64,000 bases of DNA from positions 1,426,001 through 1,490,000 of the forward strand of contig JBHGNT010000003.1 of assembly GCA_043228905.1 (NCBI GenBank), in the 5' to 3' direction. The position numbers and the translations under genes are program-made. The notes under the pieces are model-generated. The model was not told where the DNA came from, made no database searches, and was given only the letters and a program-made list of their open reading frames with translations. Source of the DNA: Azolla caroliniana (taxonomy: Eukaryota > Polypodiophyta). Within the stretch, counting starts at the first letter, position 1; each line of letters begins with the position of its first letter. Below are positions 24,901-36,847 of this stretch, piece by piece.

Positions 24901-27900
24901 CTTAAAATATTAAAATTAGGCTTTAAATGGTAAAAAAATATTTAAGAAAATGATCAAATGTCAATCCTGAACCATCAAACCGTTTGAACCGTGATTTCAA
25001 ACCGTTGATACCAAAAACTGTTAAACGGATAAAGACTCAAACCAAACCGTTTGCTAAAACCTGAACCTGAACCGAACCATTTAAAACGTTAAGCCGCAGT
25101 TTTGCGGTTTGGTTTGGCTCAAACCGAACAGTTGCCGATTGCTAAGGAGAAGGTGACATACACCCTACACATCTAGGGGTAACATTCTTAGGATCTCAGT
25201 TCTCTCTAAGGGAGTTTGCTTATGCTCAACTTTCACGTAAACATACAGTCCTTGGTGCCCTTGAGAGACAATTTGCATATATATATTTCCAAGGACCACA
25301 AACTAAAGTGTGGTGGTTAGATATACTCGTAACACCAACTCTTGTATACTTAACAGAAGTTTAAGGACTGAGCATTCAGTGGTTCATGATGGTGCTAATT
25401 GCTTGGCATAAGCACTTGGGAAATAGAGTGGCTGTAGATCTTGCTGCAATGACTTGTTCTGTTCATCCCCTTGGCGGGATCTAGTTTATCAAAAGGGTTC
25501 CCGTTAAGTGTTCAAGGAAAGAAATCTTGTGGCAAGCTTCCTAAATTTGAAATCTCCAAGCAAGATGACATCTGCATCTCTGGAAGATACGAAACTTCTG
25601 TTTCAGAACATTTCTGGTTATCTATATGTTTATGCTCATGATTACTTTCATTTTCAAATGTACCAACTTATTGTTTTGTTTCTATACAATATTCACAGCA
25701 AGCTTCCATACTTCTTGGTAAACTAAAGCAAGCATTAGACCAACCAGATGTTCATTCAGCAGTGAAGCCCTCAATGGATGCACTAATCAAGCCAAGCCTT
25801 CTAAAACATCAAGATGAAGCTGTGAGGTTGTTAGTAATAAAATGCGTAAGTGAGATCATAAGGATTGGCGCTCCTGATACTCCATTTTGTGATGATACAT
25901 TGAAGGTAACTTTTAATTGCATTTCTCTGCTTGCATACATTTGGTGGCTAACTATGGATTTCATGCAAATATTTTGGTGGTTTATGTTCTCTTGCAGGAA
26001 ATTTTCTGCATTATTGTTGCATCATTTAATGGCTTCAATGATATATCCCTTAATTTGGGTTACTTGCTCTTGCAGGAAATCTTTCAGCTTATTGTCTCAT
26101 CATTTAAGGGGTTGAATGATAAATCAAGTCCTGACTTCCATATAAGGGTGGGCATTCTAGAAATAGTGGCGACAACTAAATGTTGTGTTGTTATGCTGGA
26201 CCTACAGTGTGATGATCTCATTTTGGAAATGTTCAGAATCTTTTTTCAAACTGTTAGGTGATGTTTTGCGAATACACTATCTTTATACTCTTCACATTTT
26301 CTTGTAAGATTAGATGTACAAAACTATTGTAGTTGTAGCATGTGTTCAGTATACTAAAGTCACGTGTGTGCTGTACTCTATAGTGAAGAACCAAATTATG
26401 TACATGTTGCAACAAGGGCCATTATGTGCTTGATCCTAGAAGAAAGTGAGGAAATTCCTTCACAGTTAATGGAGGTGCTTTTGCAAAACGTTCTTAATAC
26501 AAGAAAGGTGAATTGCGTGATTCATCATATTTATATATCCGTGTAAAAAATGTGTATATATATCTGTAATAGGTCCAAGTATTTGACCGTAGTAGAGATA
26601 GAATTATATATGAATATACATGTATTTGAATGTAAATGTCAAGATAAACTTCTAGATGAATATAAATGTTGTAAGAAAAATACATACTCATTGTGCATAC
26701 GTATGTGCATTCTTGTGTTTGTACATATGCAAATTGTTTCTGTCAGTACATGCATGTGTGCATAGATGTTTGTATGTATTTCATGCCCTTTTGAAAACCA
26801 GATTCTTAGGCACATGTCTAAGTGTGAATGCCATTTGTTAATGTGTATAACAATTGGCAATGGTTCAGTTCGGTTTGAGAGGGTCCGAACCGAACCGTTT
26901 AAATTTTCTGAAACCTGAACCAAACCGAACCGAACCATGAAATTGTTAAACCAAACTGTTAAACAATTTTCAAACTGTTAAACCATTAAGCCATAAAAAC
27001 CGCGGTTTTATGGTTTGGTTTCGGTTTTCAACATAGGTCAAAATTTTAAATTTTTTTAAATTTATAATATTTCATTATTTAAAATTTTTAAGATGTTCCT
27101 AAAATATGAGAATAGGGTCTAAAAATGAAAAGATTGTTCAAAAACAATTTTTAAAATTTTTTACAAAATTAAAAAAAAACCCCGTTAAACCGTTAAACCG
27201 TGGTTTCTGGCTGCTAAAACCGAACTGAACTGTTTTAAAAAATTTTAACCTGAACCGAACCGAACTGTTGAAACCGTTAACCCACAGTTTCGTGGTTCGG
27301 TTCGGTTTGTTGTCGATTGTTAAAAATGTGTATATATTTAAATGTAAATTTAGAGATGCATATCTGTTATATATATATATATATATGCATGTATGTATGT
27401 ATGCATGCATGCATGTATGTATGTGTATGTGTATGTGTATGTGCATGTACATATGTGCATTCTTATGTTTATATCGATACAAATGTTGTAATAGTTTGTG
27501 CATGCATGCCTACCTGCCTGAATAGTTTCTGTATGTGTCTTATACATATATTCTATCATATCATGCATGATATAGAGGCACCATCCATATTTTGAAGTTC
27601 AGAATCTTAGTGCTTATACTAAAGCAAAAAATGCCACTGAAATCTCAGGGAGATGTAAAGATGTGCTCTATACTTGCTGGTGCAGTGTTGGGGCGCTGCG
27701 CTAAGAAGTTGGGCCCAGCAGCTCAGGCTTTTCTGTCTCAAACATCTTCAAAACATGAGTGGCAAGAGAGCTATAATGACTTGATTTCTGCAATTTATAC
27801 ACATGCTCCGTCCTTGCTGTTCGAGATTTATACATCTGCTCCAAATTTGGTTGTCTCTGTGATACCCATATTGGTAGATGAGCTTCTGGTATGCGCCCTT

Positions 27901-30900
27901 TTATGCTCTTATCATATTGTTAACCACTCTTTTGCATTGTTTTCCTAACTGATCTGACTGTTGTGATGCAGAGTGATCAGCTAGATATCCGGTTGAGAGC
28001 TGTTAGGGCAGTTAGTTGGCTGTTCTCATTACAAAATGGGTCCTTGCCAGATGGATTTGATCATTTACATGAACACTTCATTAAAAGGTTCTATGATAAT
28101 GATGCTGCAATAAGGCTGGCTATGATTGAGGGTGCTAAAAAATGTCTTCTTACTGATCACTTTGTTGGAGCCATAGAATTGCTCTGTGAGTACAATTTTC
28201 ATGCACATATTTCTGATCATTTTCTCACAGCAGAAGCAAAGGTAGGCTGCTAAATTGTTGTAGATAAAATATAAGGTCATTACTGGCAGGTGAACTTGGT
28301 AAGCTCATTGGAGATAATGACTCAGGGGTCAGACTGTCTGCTATTGAGGCCGTCTGTGAATATGGAATTTCTAATCTGAACCTTATATCTGTCAAGGAAG
28401 GAAAACATTGTTTGACTGCTGTGGGAATCGTGTGGATAGATGCATTGAAGAAAGTAGCAGAATGCTTACAAGATGCAGAGGTCAATACAAACCTTTGAGT
28501 AATCTTTCACTGTTTGGTTTCTCTCATGGTATTGCTGTTTCTTGTGCTAAAATAAGTACAATTTTAGCAGATACTCATTCGACGGAAAGTGATAGAATGG
28601 ATAACAAGTTTGTATAGGGCATTCTGTTTAAGAGAGGTTCAAGGGTGGACTTTTGTTCAGGAATTTCTTAGTTGGGTTCCAAGTAAGTTGATCAGATATG
28701 ACAGCGACCAGAAAGAGTTCAGGTTTGTGAAAAATGAATAATCTGCCGCGTGTTTAGCTTATGCAGTCCTCAATCATAGCCATTCACCAAGTAATTATCT
28801 GTATTCAGGACACATGATATTGATTTGCTTCTTTCAGAGCAGTTGTTCCCTCATGGATTTCCTGTCAATGAAAGAGTAAAGTGCTGGATATCGTTTTGTG
28901 TTGCTTCAAAGGAGGAGGTTATTTATTCACTTAAACGCTTTTTACACCAGAAACGAAGGTCTGGCGGGAATGTATTGTACCTTTTAATATATCCTAACAG
29001 CAGTTGAGGCTTTGAATCTTAAATTGTTTTCTTCTCCTTCACATAGGCTGCAGCAAGAAATGCGTAACTATTTGCTCGTTCAAGATAAACAAAAGTGGAA
29101 GGTATGAACTTTAATACTTAAGTATGCTGCTTCTCGCGGTCTTTGATGAAATTATGCATTTTGTATGCCCAGGGTGAAGAGAGTGAAGAAACGAAGAGAG
29201 CATCACGTACTTCTTTCAAAATTATAGCACGTTCATATTTGGAGCCTGCAAAAGCAGAATCAGATATTGCAGAATTCTTCATGCAGCTACATGATACTGA
29301 TTTGCTGAAACAGTTTACTACATTGTTGGAACCAAACACTAGCTTCTCTGAGTCAATGTCTCTAGTGGTATAAGCAGACATCATTTGTGTGTTATGTATT
29401 TTGCATTATAGTTGTTGAAATCCTATAACATATTTACATTAAATTTATTTTAGGAGGGCTTAAGAAGTCGGCTAGGAGGGCACATTGTTAGCCTTCTGGC
29501 TTTGAAGTGTGCTAATTTGCTTTTTGGAAAAGAACATTTACAAGCTTTGTTTAAAGAAATAGCTGAGTATAAAAGGTTGGGAGATGAAAAGATGCTTGAA
29601 GCTAGCATGGGTGTACTTGTGGTATGTATCTCAACAAGTTACTGTATGATTGGAAAATAGTCACTTGCTGTATTCATTAGTTTTATGTATATGCATATCA
29701 GATATTTGTGAGCAGTTCTCCTAGCCTTCTTGGAGGCTTTGAAGGAAGTCTGCTGGAAATGTTTGAGGAGAATAAGAAATATATAAAGGAAAGTGCACTC
29801 CAGATTTTGGCAGTAGTCAGAGAGCGTTTGACAGAAGAACAATTGTAAGTTTGCCATTTTTTTCTTTGATGTGATGGGGAAATATATCTGCTATAGATAG
29901 TGTACGAATTTAAGTGACTGGTAGTATATTATATATTACCTGCACACATAATTGGGTGCGGTGCATGATATCGATTCTAAGGTATAGGTCTTGTATTATA
30001 TCAATTCCAGTGACTAATATTAAATTATATAAAACCTGCACACATTGTAGCATTGTGATACTGTATCTGGCATAGATGGTGATGATATCATTTCTAGTGA
30101 TTGGTATTAAATTATATATGACCTGCACACATTCTTTAGGATTTTTTATTTCTGGTATTGTAAGATATTTTGTATACATTTAATATATTTAAGGTTGACG
30201 CTTTGTCTCTTTGCCATCTATATTTCATAAACATGTATCATGGGTCTATAGCATTATTATTATTATGACACTACTGTAGATTTTAGCTTTCTTGAGTGAG
30301 TTTCTCTCTTTTTTGTATTCATGAAAAATGTATTGATATCATGCTATTGTATGTTTGAGTTTTTTGGCTTTTTTATTGGTGTCAATTAAACATTTCTTTC
30401 TGTTTCCCTATTCTCCATTTATATGCCTAGAAGTTCATGCCCTACATAAAGTTATATGTAGTTACTATGATGACATTTTGAAGCCCTGTCTCATATGTTC
30501 ATTTGGTGATGGGAATGCTTGCTTATTGAGAAGCAATAACATAATTAAAGATCCGTTAATGTCCATTTATATTTTTCTAGATGCAAGATTGTTCTCACTT
30601 CTAACTATGAGTAGATTCTAGGCCAGATTGATGTATCTCTTTGTTGACAATCCAAAAACATGTGGGAGAAGCATAGTAACTGTCTAAATTATCTGCTCTA
30701 TGCTTCTGTTTGTCTGAGACTGTCTTATCTATATTCAACTTGTCAAATTTCACTTGGAATTTAGGTTATTTTCCAATGTTTATAAATATAATATTCCATT
30801 CCATTCTATCGATAGGATTTACTCTGATATCAATCATCTGGCCCTCATATATGGACATACATTTATGCTTTGTGCTGCACAGTGTGATAGCGCGGCTGTG

Positions 30901-33900
30901 AACTTCTTCACATCAGCTAGAGATTGAGTTAGGCAGATATGCACAAATACCTATACAAGAAAGAACTTACCAATTGTGTCATCAGGTAGTGGAATGTGAA
31001 GAAAACTATGTTTGCCACTGTAGTGTCATTTATGAAATAAGAGGGACATATCATTGCCTCATTGCCTCTTTAAGGAAGGTTTGGCCCACTACGCAAGGTA
31101 ATGGAATATGAGGACCAATGAAGCTTTGGGCTTTTCTTGCTAGAACTCAAGAGACACAGGGAAAAGTTGTTGGACAGCAATACAGCCACATAAGCTCATC
31201 AACAAAAAACAATCAAAACTTTCTTTAGCCACATCATCCTAGTTCATGCTACAAATCAATCAGGGGCTACACAAATGGGCTCCTGACTAGGAAATAGTAA
31301 AGGGGTTACAATGGATTGAACAATAGCTTTTTGCCGTGTACATAGGCCCTGGCCTCATGGACCATGAGCTCACCACCCTTGTCATCAACAGATAAAGGCC
31401 ATATTATCTCCCACCATTGCAAGTGCTTCCCTCACTTTGGAGACCTCTCCATTATGGATTTACCTATGTGCTAGAGATCTTTTGAAGACAAAAAGTACAA
31501 TATATCTGATTTGGGAATCTTACAACGATAACAAGATTCTTTAGTCACTTTTTATCTTGTTCACTTATTTGCTTAGTAACACTTAATTTTGGTTTGTTAT
31601 TCTCAAAGACAAGATGCCACTTAAGATGTATCTCTTATTTGGCTAGAAGATATTAATATATCTTTCTTTCTTTCTGAGCTAACCCACTTGGAAACGCTAT
31701 ACGTAGTTGGACATGTAGAATAAAATTTTCACTCAGTATTACATTCACTCTTTGTGTTCTTTTATGAGGTGGTTTTAGATTCAACATAATCAATAAGAAA
31801 AATCTACATGTGTTTAGCTACTCGCTTATTCTTCCCATCTCCAGCGAATATATCCATGATCTTTTTTCTGATTCCTGTGCCAAATATAAATTGACATTTC
31901 TCTTCTTTTTTACTATATAATGTTATGTTTTGAATGTCTTTTCAGGTCGTTGGATTTCTTAGAAAATTTGTGCACCAATGGAAGCTGCAAACAAACCAAA
32001 TATGCATTACAGGTGCTCGCTAGCTTGTCAGGACCAAAGGTTTTCTCATCATTATTTATGGTAGGTCATCATTTTTGTTAGTTTTCAAAATCTAGCATCT
32101 GTTCAAAAAGAGTTCTTCCCCCAATTTTATGTTTTTTCTGAAACTTCATACATCTGTGTACAGAGGCTTGTGGATTGTGAAAGTGATGAAAATCTTCCAG
32201 TTAATGTGTTCGCTGTTTCCAGAACACAAGAAGAAGGCATTATGAATCTAATTGTCCAAAATTTTCTCAGGAATGAGGATGTAAGTGTGACAGTTACACC
32301 ATTCATAAATAGATGAAAGTTGACATCATTTGGTTTATTTGTCCATTCATTCACTAAATTGTAATGCAGAATGTTGGAGAAATGGGATACAATAATGTGA
32401 GCAAGACAACTAAGCTGAAGGTATCCTGTAGGTTGAGTATCATATTGTGGTCTAGTTCTCTGTCATCATAACCATGAGCATGATGATGATTTGGATTGGA
32501 CATATGAATGTCTTAACCGGATCTTTGTCGGTGTTAAATTATTTTGCTTCCTACTTCCAGAGCTTGGTGCGAATATGATAAATGTGAAGCCAAAGTGTTA
32601 TGTTGGTTGCATCACATAGTTTTTTATCCAAACTATTAAGCTTTGCTATTTAATTATTTTACAGATTTTTGCACTCAAGGCATTAGTGCGAGTTTATTGC
32701 ACAGCTATCAATCCAGAAGGCTTTAAGGAGTTATCTGGAGTTCTGTTAAAATTTCTTCATAGAGGGGAACAGTCAGATGGTATTGAATCAAGGTTGGCTG
32801 AACTATCCTTCAAGTTTTTGCGATGTGCTCAAAAGCTATGAAGATGCTTCATCTTCTTCTCAGTGAGTTGATAAATTCTTATTTTCATTATTGATTTGTA
32901 GCCAAGTTGATAAAGATCATCTACGGTTAGCAGCTGCACTTGCAGTATTATGTCTTTCAAAATCCTATGATACCCAAGTTCTGCCACAATTGTTCTACTC
33001 AACGGTTCAATGTGCTAGAGTAAGTGAACATTTGTATTTCATTTGATACAACAGTTGAATGGATGTTGTTATAGGGATCTCTGACTATCTAATCCATTTA
33101 ACAGGATCCCTCTATTTATGTTAGGGGTCAATTTTTGGGTAAGCTTGGCAAGCTCTTAGACCAGGGGCTTGTTAGCCATGTCTATGGTTTTGCCTTTGTT
33201 TTGGGCATTGATGGAGAAGAAAATGATTTGACAGAGGTAAGAGTTTGAGAAGGGATTTATTTGTATAGAAACACAAGCAGTGTAACTTATAACTTGTCAG
33301 ACAGGTCAGGCGCCAATTAGCTGATTTTATTGATGGCACACACCACCAAATATGGCTATGGAAAGCTGACACTTCAGAGCATTCAGAGACACCCTCAATA
33401 ACATACTACCCTGAATATGCCCTTTTTTATCTTGTCCACACCCTTGCCCAAGGGGTTACATTTCAAAGTATAAGTGAAGGAGGTCCAACTTTAGAAGCTG
33501 TACAATATGCTTTCAAGTAAGAGCTACATGTTATTCATGTGGTGAAACTAGTGATTATTTGTTTTATTTGGTCAGATTATGTAAAATATAACAATTTCTT
33601 CACAGGCAAATGTCGGTCTTTATTTCTGCATTGCTTAATTGGTATGAGGGAAGCAAACAAGAGAGAAATGAAAAGATTGGCCTGATTCTTGATATCTTCC
33701 GTAAAATAAAAAATGCAGAAGATGTGGTCGACACCTCAAAAACAGAGGCAAAAAAACTTCCAATGCTGCAAATTTTAATTTGGTTCAAGTTTTGTAACGT
33801 AAAAATTCTCACCGTTACTTATCCTTTGCATTTCTTGTTTCTGTTGCCAGAATAGCTATATCCTCTGTGATATTGGTATTGCCATAACTAAAGACCTTTC

Positions 33901-36847
33901 CAGGGCAGCATTTAGAAGTGTACCGAATATTGTACATGATATTCCTCTTCCATTATCAATATACAGGATCCTTGATGCCACTGAAGGTGACGGTCAGAAG
34001 GTAGGGCATTATGTAGGCGCTGATTATGACACATTGTTTATGTTCTAGCTTAACAGTTAATAACCTTGTACTAATTATTTATGTGCAGACAGATGGTTTT
34101 TATCTGCCTCCTCATCTTTTATCTGTGTTTCCATTGAAAATGAACAAGGTATATGGTTTTGGTGTTATCTTTTTGTTAATCAATCTTTGTCTTCCTGGTG
34201 GCTGATTTTGCTTGTTTGTCATGCTAGAATCTGGCTAAAAAGAGGAAGGCAGAAGGTGGTAATTATAAGAAAGTGCATCGCTTCAAACACAAAAGAGTCC
34301 TAGAGTCATCATCTCCAATGGAGAAACAACAAGTTGATATTGTTTCTTTAAAAATCCAGTCATCAGATGATGGATCAGTGTGTAAGACAAGGGGTAGTAC
34401 AAGCACCCCACCTGTTGAAAATTTGGGAAAAACAGAGAAGCCTCCTACAACAGATGATTTAGGAAAGCGTAAACGAGGCTGGAATCATAATGAAAATGGA
34501 GAAGCTTCTACTATAGATGGTATACAGAAGAATACAGATGAATCCTTGAAAAGTAGTGGGCATAGGCGCACAAGAGGAAATGTTTCAGTTGTTGAAGATC
34601 TGGATCAAGGCTCCATTTCAGATCTGAAAGCTAATTCTCATTTAGCAACTGGTGAATTACATTCTGGATCTACAGGAGATCGAGTGCAGATTTCTATTAA
34701 AACACTGGAACCACCTGAAGAGCTTAAAAGTGAACCTTTTAAGCATGTCGATCCAGGCATCACAAGAAAAACACGTGGACAGCAGCGGGTATATATATTA
34801 TTTTTCGTATGAAATTGAGAGGTTAACAAGAGTTATTATTGCTATTTTTTATTAACTTTTTTGTTTATGATCAGGTTCTCGGTGTTTCAAAGTATGATAA
34901 AGAAGATGACACATTGACATGTCCTCGTGGGACACCCATGCGATCTGCAAAGAAGATCATGTCTTTAGGAAGTGAGGTATTTTCTTACACCTCTTAATTC
35001 AGTAAAACGTTTTACTTAGTTTTTTGGGTAATTTGTGAAGGATGAATTTCAGTTCCTTTCTTTTCTCTAAGTTCATGTATGAGCATGCTGTTCCTTTGAG
35101 TGGGAACAACTAGTCGATGAAATGGGCATTACAATATTTCACTCACTTTTGTAATTTTCTGAAGAGTCCTGCTTTAGAGGATAAAACAGCAAAAGCTTCT
35201 CCAAAGGATTTGGTTGGATGTCGAATAAGAGTGTGGTGGCCTATGGACAAGAAGTACATTTTCTCTCTCTACTGTGTCTATGTTGTAAGCATCTGTAAAC
35301 ATGTTGATGCCTGGATTTACACCATACATAATGATATGATTAATACATACTCGCACACGTGCATACATTATACACGTGCATGTATGGTTTTGATGTATGT
35401 ATGTATTTATAGATCCATGTAAATGCTCCCTTATTCTTGCTCAGGTTTTATCAGGGCGCTGTGTCATCCTACCATACTTCAACAAAGAAACACAAGGTTT
35501 TCTTCTCTTCACATGATTGTCATGCATTCAAGGTTTTATATTCTGGCTCTTTAGCATCTGTTGTTCCAGGTTGTGTATGATGATGGAGATGTTGAGGATT
35601 TGAGGCTGGAAAAGGAACGTTGGGAACTGATAGAGAATGTAATGCTATGCAGTTTTTGTTTGCAAATTTTCTTGTCAAAAAGAGAAGCCCTTCTTACTAT
35701 ATGTTTGCCGTATTTATGATGATGAATATCTTTTTTCTTTTATATCAGGATTACCAGTCAACACCATCATCCTCCATTCATGAATTGTAAGACACGGCTT
35801 TTTTAACTCATAAAGAGCAATGTTGCCTTTATTCTGGTATTACGAATAATGTAGTGGAAGCTAAGCTAGTTCGTGTTCGAAAAATTGGCAATATGCATCC
35901 CTATTCATTCTTTGATGCTTCATCAGCAAAGTCATTTGGTTTCGATACTTGTTTGGTGCAATTTTAAACTTGTAAGGTTGATATTTGTGCTTTGATATTG
36001 AATTATTTAGTTAACATTTTTCTACGTGCAGCCAATTGAAGAAAAGAGATGGAAAGAGACAGCCAAATAAGCAAGAGCAAGAGACAGAAATTGACGATGA
36101 AATGTAATCTTATTAACTTGTCGTAGTTTTAGTTGAAGATTTCAGTTATTGATCTTGGCTTCTTTCAAAATGACAAACATTTTTACGCAGGTCAAAAAAG
36201 CCATACAAACATAAGAAGCAAAAGGATGTCGATGAGTCGAAGAATGCTGTACGTGATAGAGAAGAAGAGTTGACTGATGAAAGAGAAGAATCTATTACAT
36301 CAGGTTCAGGTAAGGCAAATATTTTGTTTTTCAACCTTATGGTTGTGGAAATTTTGAATTTTTAAAGCCGTGTTTTTTTATGGAGCACTGTGAGGATTTT
36401 TATCTATTTAGAGCACATCTGATCCATCACTCAAGACTTGAACCTATTACTGTAAAAATTGCAAAACACAAAATTGGCCTGTACACCACCTTCATGTTTA
36501 CATGTATCCATAGTCTTGTATATGATGGATGATGTGCATAAAATTTCGATAATATTTCAGTGTTTAATTGAAAACATCTAATCTTGTTTTGAGTACACAG
36601 TTTCAATGGCTCGTAGTTCAGGGAAGAATGCCTCAACATATTTACGGGTTCGAGGTTTGCAGTCAGAAGACAGTCATTCGCCAACGGTATCCAAAGATTC
36701 ATCAGATGATTTGCCCTTGGTAATTAGAAAAAAATGTTGATGTTATTTTTCTTTGAAATGAGTCACTGGCTGAAGCTAATCAAAATCTTTCGTGGGAAAC
36801 ATGCACAGAGTGCATGGAAAGCTATGCGAAGGAAATCTCACCAATGA
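21994..36847 (+). CDS. PDS5: PDS5-type sister-chromatid cohesion protein with C-terminal Tudor domain
   Basis: Exons: 21994-22122, 25699-25905, 26076-26257, 26384-26507, 27625-27888, 27972-28185, 28290-28480, 28571-28722, 28809-28958, 29047-29101, 29173-29367, 29454-29621, 29702-29844, 31946-32060, 32164-32280, 32370-32420, 32665-32792, 32902-33019, 33105-33236, 33305-33516, 33606-33798, 33851-34000, 34089-34148, 34228-34788, 34875-34976, 35165-35253, 35445-35496, 35570-35638, 35749-35786, 36032-36103, 36191-36309, 36601-36719, 36809-36847. All joins keep frame and give 1,569 aa, near plant PDS5A. PDS5 binds cohesin and tunes its release and stability on chromatin. Residues 1 to about 1150 are helical HEAT-type repeats (AVRLLVIKCVSEIIRIGAP, CCVVMLDLQCDDLILEMF). 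Residues 1151-1337 are a basic, low-complexity linker. Residues about 1385-1441 form a Tudor fold (VGCRIRVWWPMDKKFYQG, VVYDDGDVEDLRLEKERWE) found in plant PDS5. The tail is Lys/Arg-rich. The least certain choices are the start codon, the exon-5 acceptor and the exon-21 donor. Confidence 0.93.
22763..22987 (-). pseudogene. LINE ORF2 C-terminal fragment in PDS5 intron 1
   Basis: A 74-codon minus-strand frame reads MERFFVSMISGMIWAKPYLP...DIIRCEM...IIIEALVRP, a block found just after the reverse transcriptase in a plant LINE family (the pattern I-x-R-x-x-V-S-M-I). A second block of the same family lies at 23801-24022. The two are in the wrong order for one continuous element, so they are probably separate or rearranged pieces. 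Confidence 0.6.
23108..23566 (-). repeat. candidate solo LTR in PDS5 intron 1
   Basis: A 459-bp block starts TGTTGGAGCT and ends CCTGTAACA, so it has TG...CA ends and short TGTT/AACA inverted termini. On the minus strand it carries CTATAAATA (near 23375-23385), a TATA-like core expected in an LTR. It is less AT-rich than its surroundings. No matching 5-bp target duplication was found at these exact ends, so the call is tentative. Confidence 0.35.
23801..24022 (-). pseudogene. LINE ORF2 C-terminal fragment
   Basis: The minus-strand frame reads LRELPKRRYSRLALMSSKQ...WFKSHGININ, the extreme C-terminal block of the same plant LINE family seen at 22763-22987 and 24430-25500. Only this short frame is open; its flanks are decayed. 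Confidence 0.6.
24420..25500 (+). pseudogene. LINE reverse transcriptase fragment, split by a MITE-like element
   Basis: Plus-strand translation near 24436-24555 gives NADDIVLASSLEGLKRHLNS, the (Y/N)ADD catalytic region of a LINE reverse transcriptase, then FNTTQACVMR at about 24555-24585. After the 530-bp insert at 24617-25146 the homology resumes: GVTFLGSQFSLREFAYAQLS (about 25175-25235), LGALERQFAYIYFQGPQTKVWW and LVTPTLVYL (to about 25355). In LINEs of this family these blocks are adjacent, so the insert interrupts one element. Stops and frameshifts are present throughout. Confidence 0.75.
24617..25146. mobile_element. MITE-like inverted-repeat element (copy 1), PDS5 intron 1
   Basis: The left end AGCAATCGCGAATAGTTC and the reverse complement of the right end, AGCAATCGGCAACTGTTC, form a terminal inverted repeat. 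The interior is AT-rich and full of GAACCGAACC / GGTTCGGTT words that can fold back on each other. It has no coding capacity. It splits a LINE fragment and is flanked by GAGAAG on both sides (24611-24616 and 25147-25152), a possible target duplication; extended to 8 bases the flanks match at 6 of 8. Confidence 0.75.
25998..26075 (+). other. duplicated exon start in PDS5 (alternative 78-nt, in-frame exon-3 extension)
   Basis: The intron-2 end and exon-3 start appear twice. An upstream CTTGCAG acceptor is followed by codons for EIFCIIVASFNGFNDIS; 78 bases on, a second CTTGCAG is followed by EIFQLIVSSFKGLNDKS. The two 50-base coding starts are about three-quarters identical. The stretch between them is open in the correct frame, so use of the first acceptor adds 26 residues to a HEAT repeat without a frameshift. 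The second acceptor matches the family alignment best and was used in the gene model. Confidence 0.8.
26849..27321. mobile_element. MITE-like inverted-repeat element (copy 2), PDS5 intron 4
   Basis: The ends AACAATTGGCAATGGTTC and, reversed, AACAATCGACAACAAACC form an imperfect terminal inverted repeat related to copy 1 (consensus A-R-CAATYG). The interior has the same GAACCGAACC / GGTTCGG word content and length class (473 bp). The word ATGTGTAT lies directly left (26841-26848) and 4 bases past the right end (27326-27333), a possible 8-bp target duplication of the kind made by hAT elements. Confidence 0.7.
27360..27450. repeat. TA/TG(CA) microsatellite block in PDS5 intron 4
   Basis: Runs of TATATATA, TATG and GTGTATGTG in compound array. 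Several short frames on both strands here (27138-27595) are His/Met/Tyr-rich products of the repeat. It lies in intron 4, between the second MITE-like element and exon 5 at 27625. Confidence 0.85.
29885..30180. repeat. three diverged tandem units in PDS5 intron 13
   Basis: CCTGCACACAT recurs at 29939, 30035 and 30122, each preceded by GTGA(C/T)TGGTA/TAAATTATAT-like sequence, giving imperfect units of about 96 and 87 bases. The remainder of this 2.1-kb intron (to 31945) shows no recognisable gene or element. Confidence 0.7.

Noticed and set aside
27138-27595. Overlapping frames on both strands rich in Met, Tyr, His and Cys
   Set aside because: They translate TA/TG microsatellites within PDS5 intron 4 and the neighbouring inverted-repeat element.
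28231-28241. An 11-base microexon in PDS5 between an AG acceptor and a GT donor
   Set aside because: Including it breaks the frame into exon 7, whereas the direct join 28185-28290 gives a clean family-like sequence.
33720-33800. A GC splice donor after the codons for DTSKTE in PDS5 exon 21
   Set aside because: It keeps frame and would shorten an atypical stretch, but GCAAAA is a poor GC donor; the GT at 33799 was preferred. RNA data would decide.
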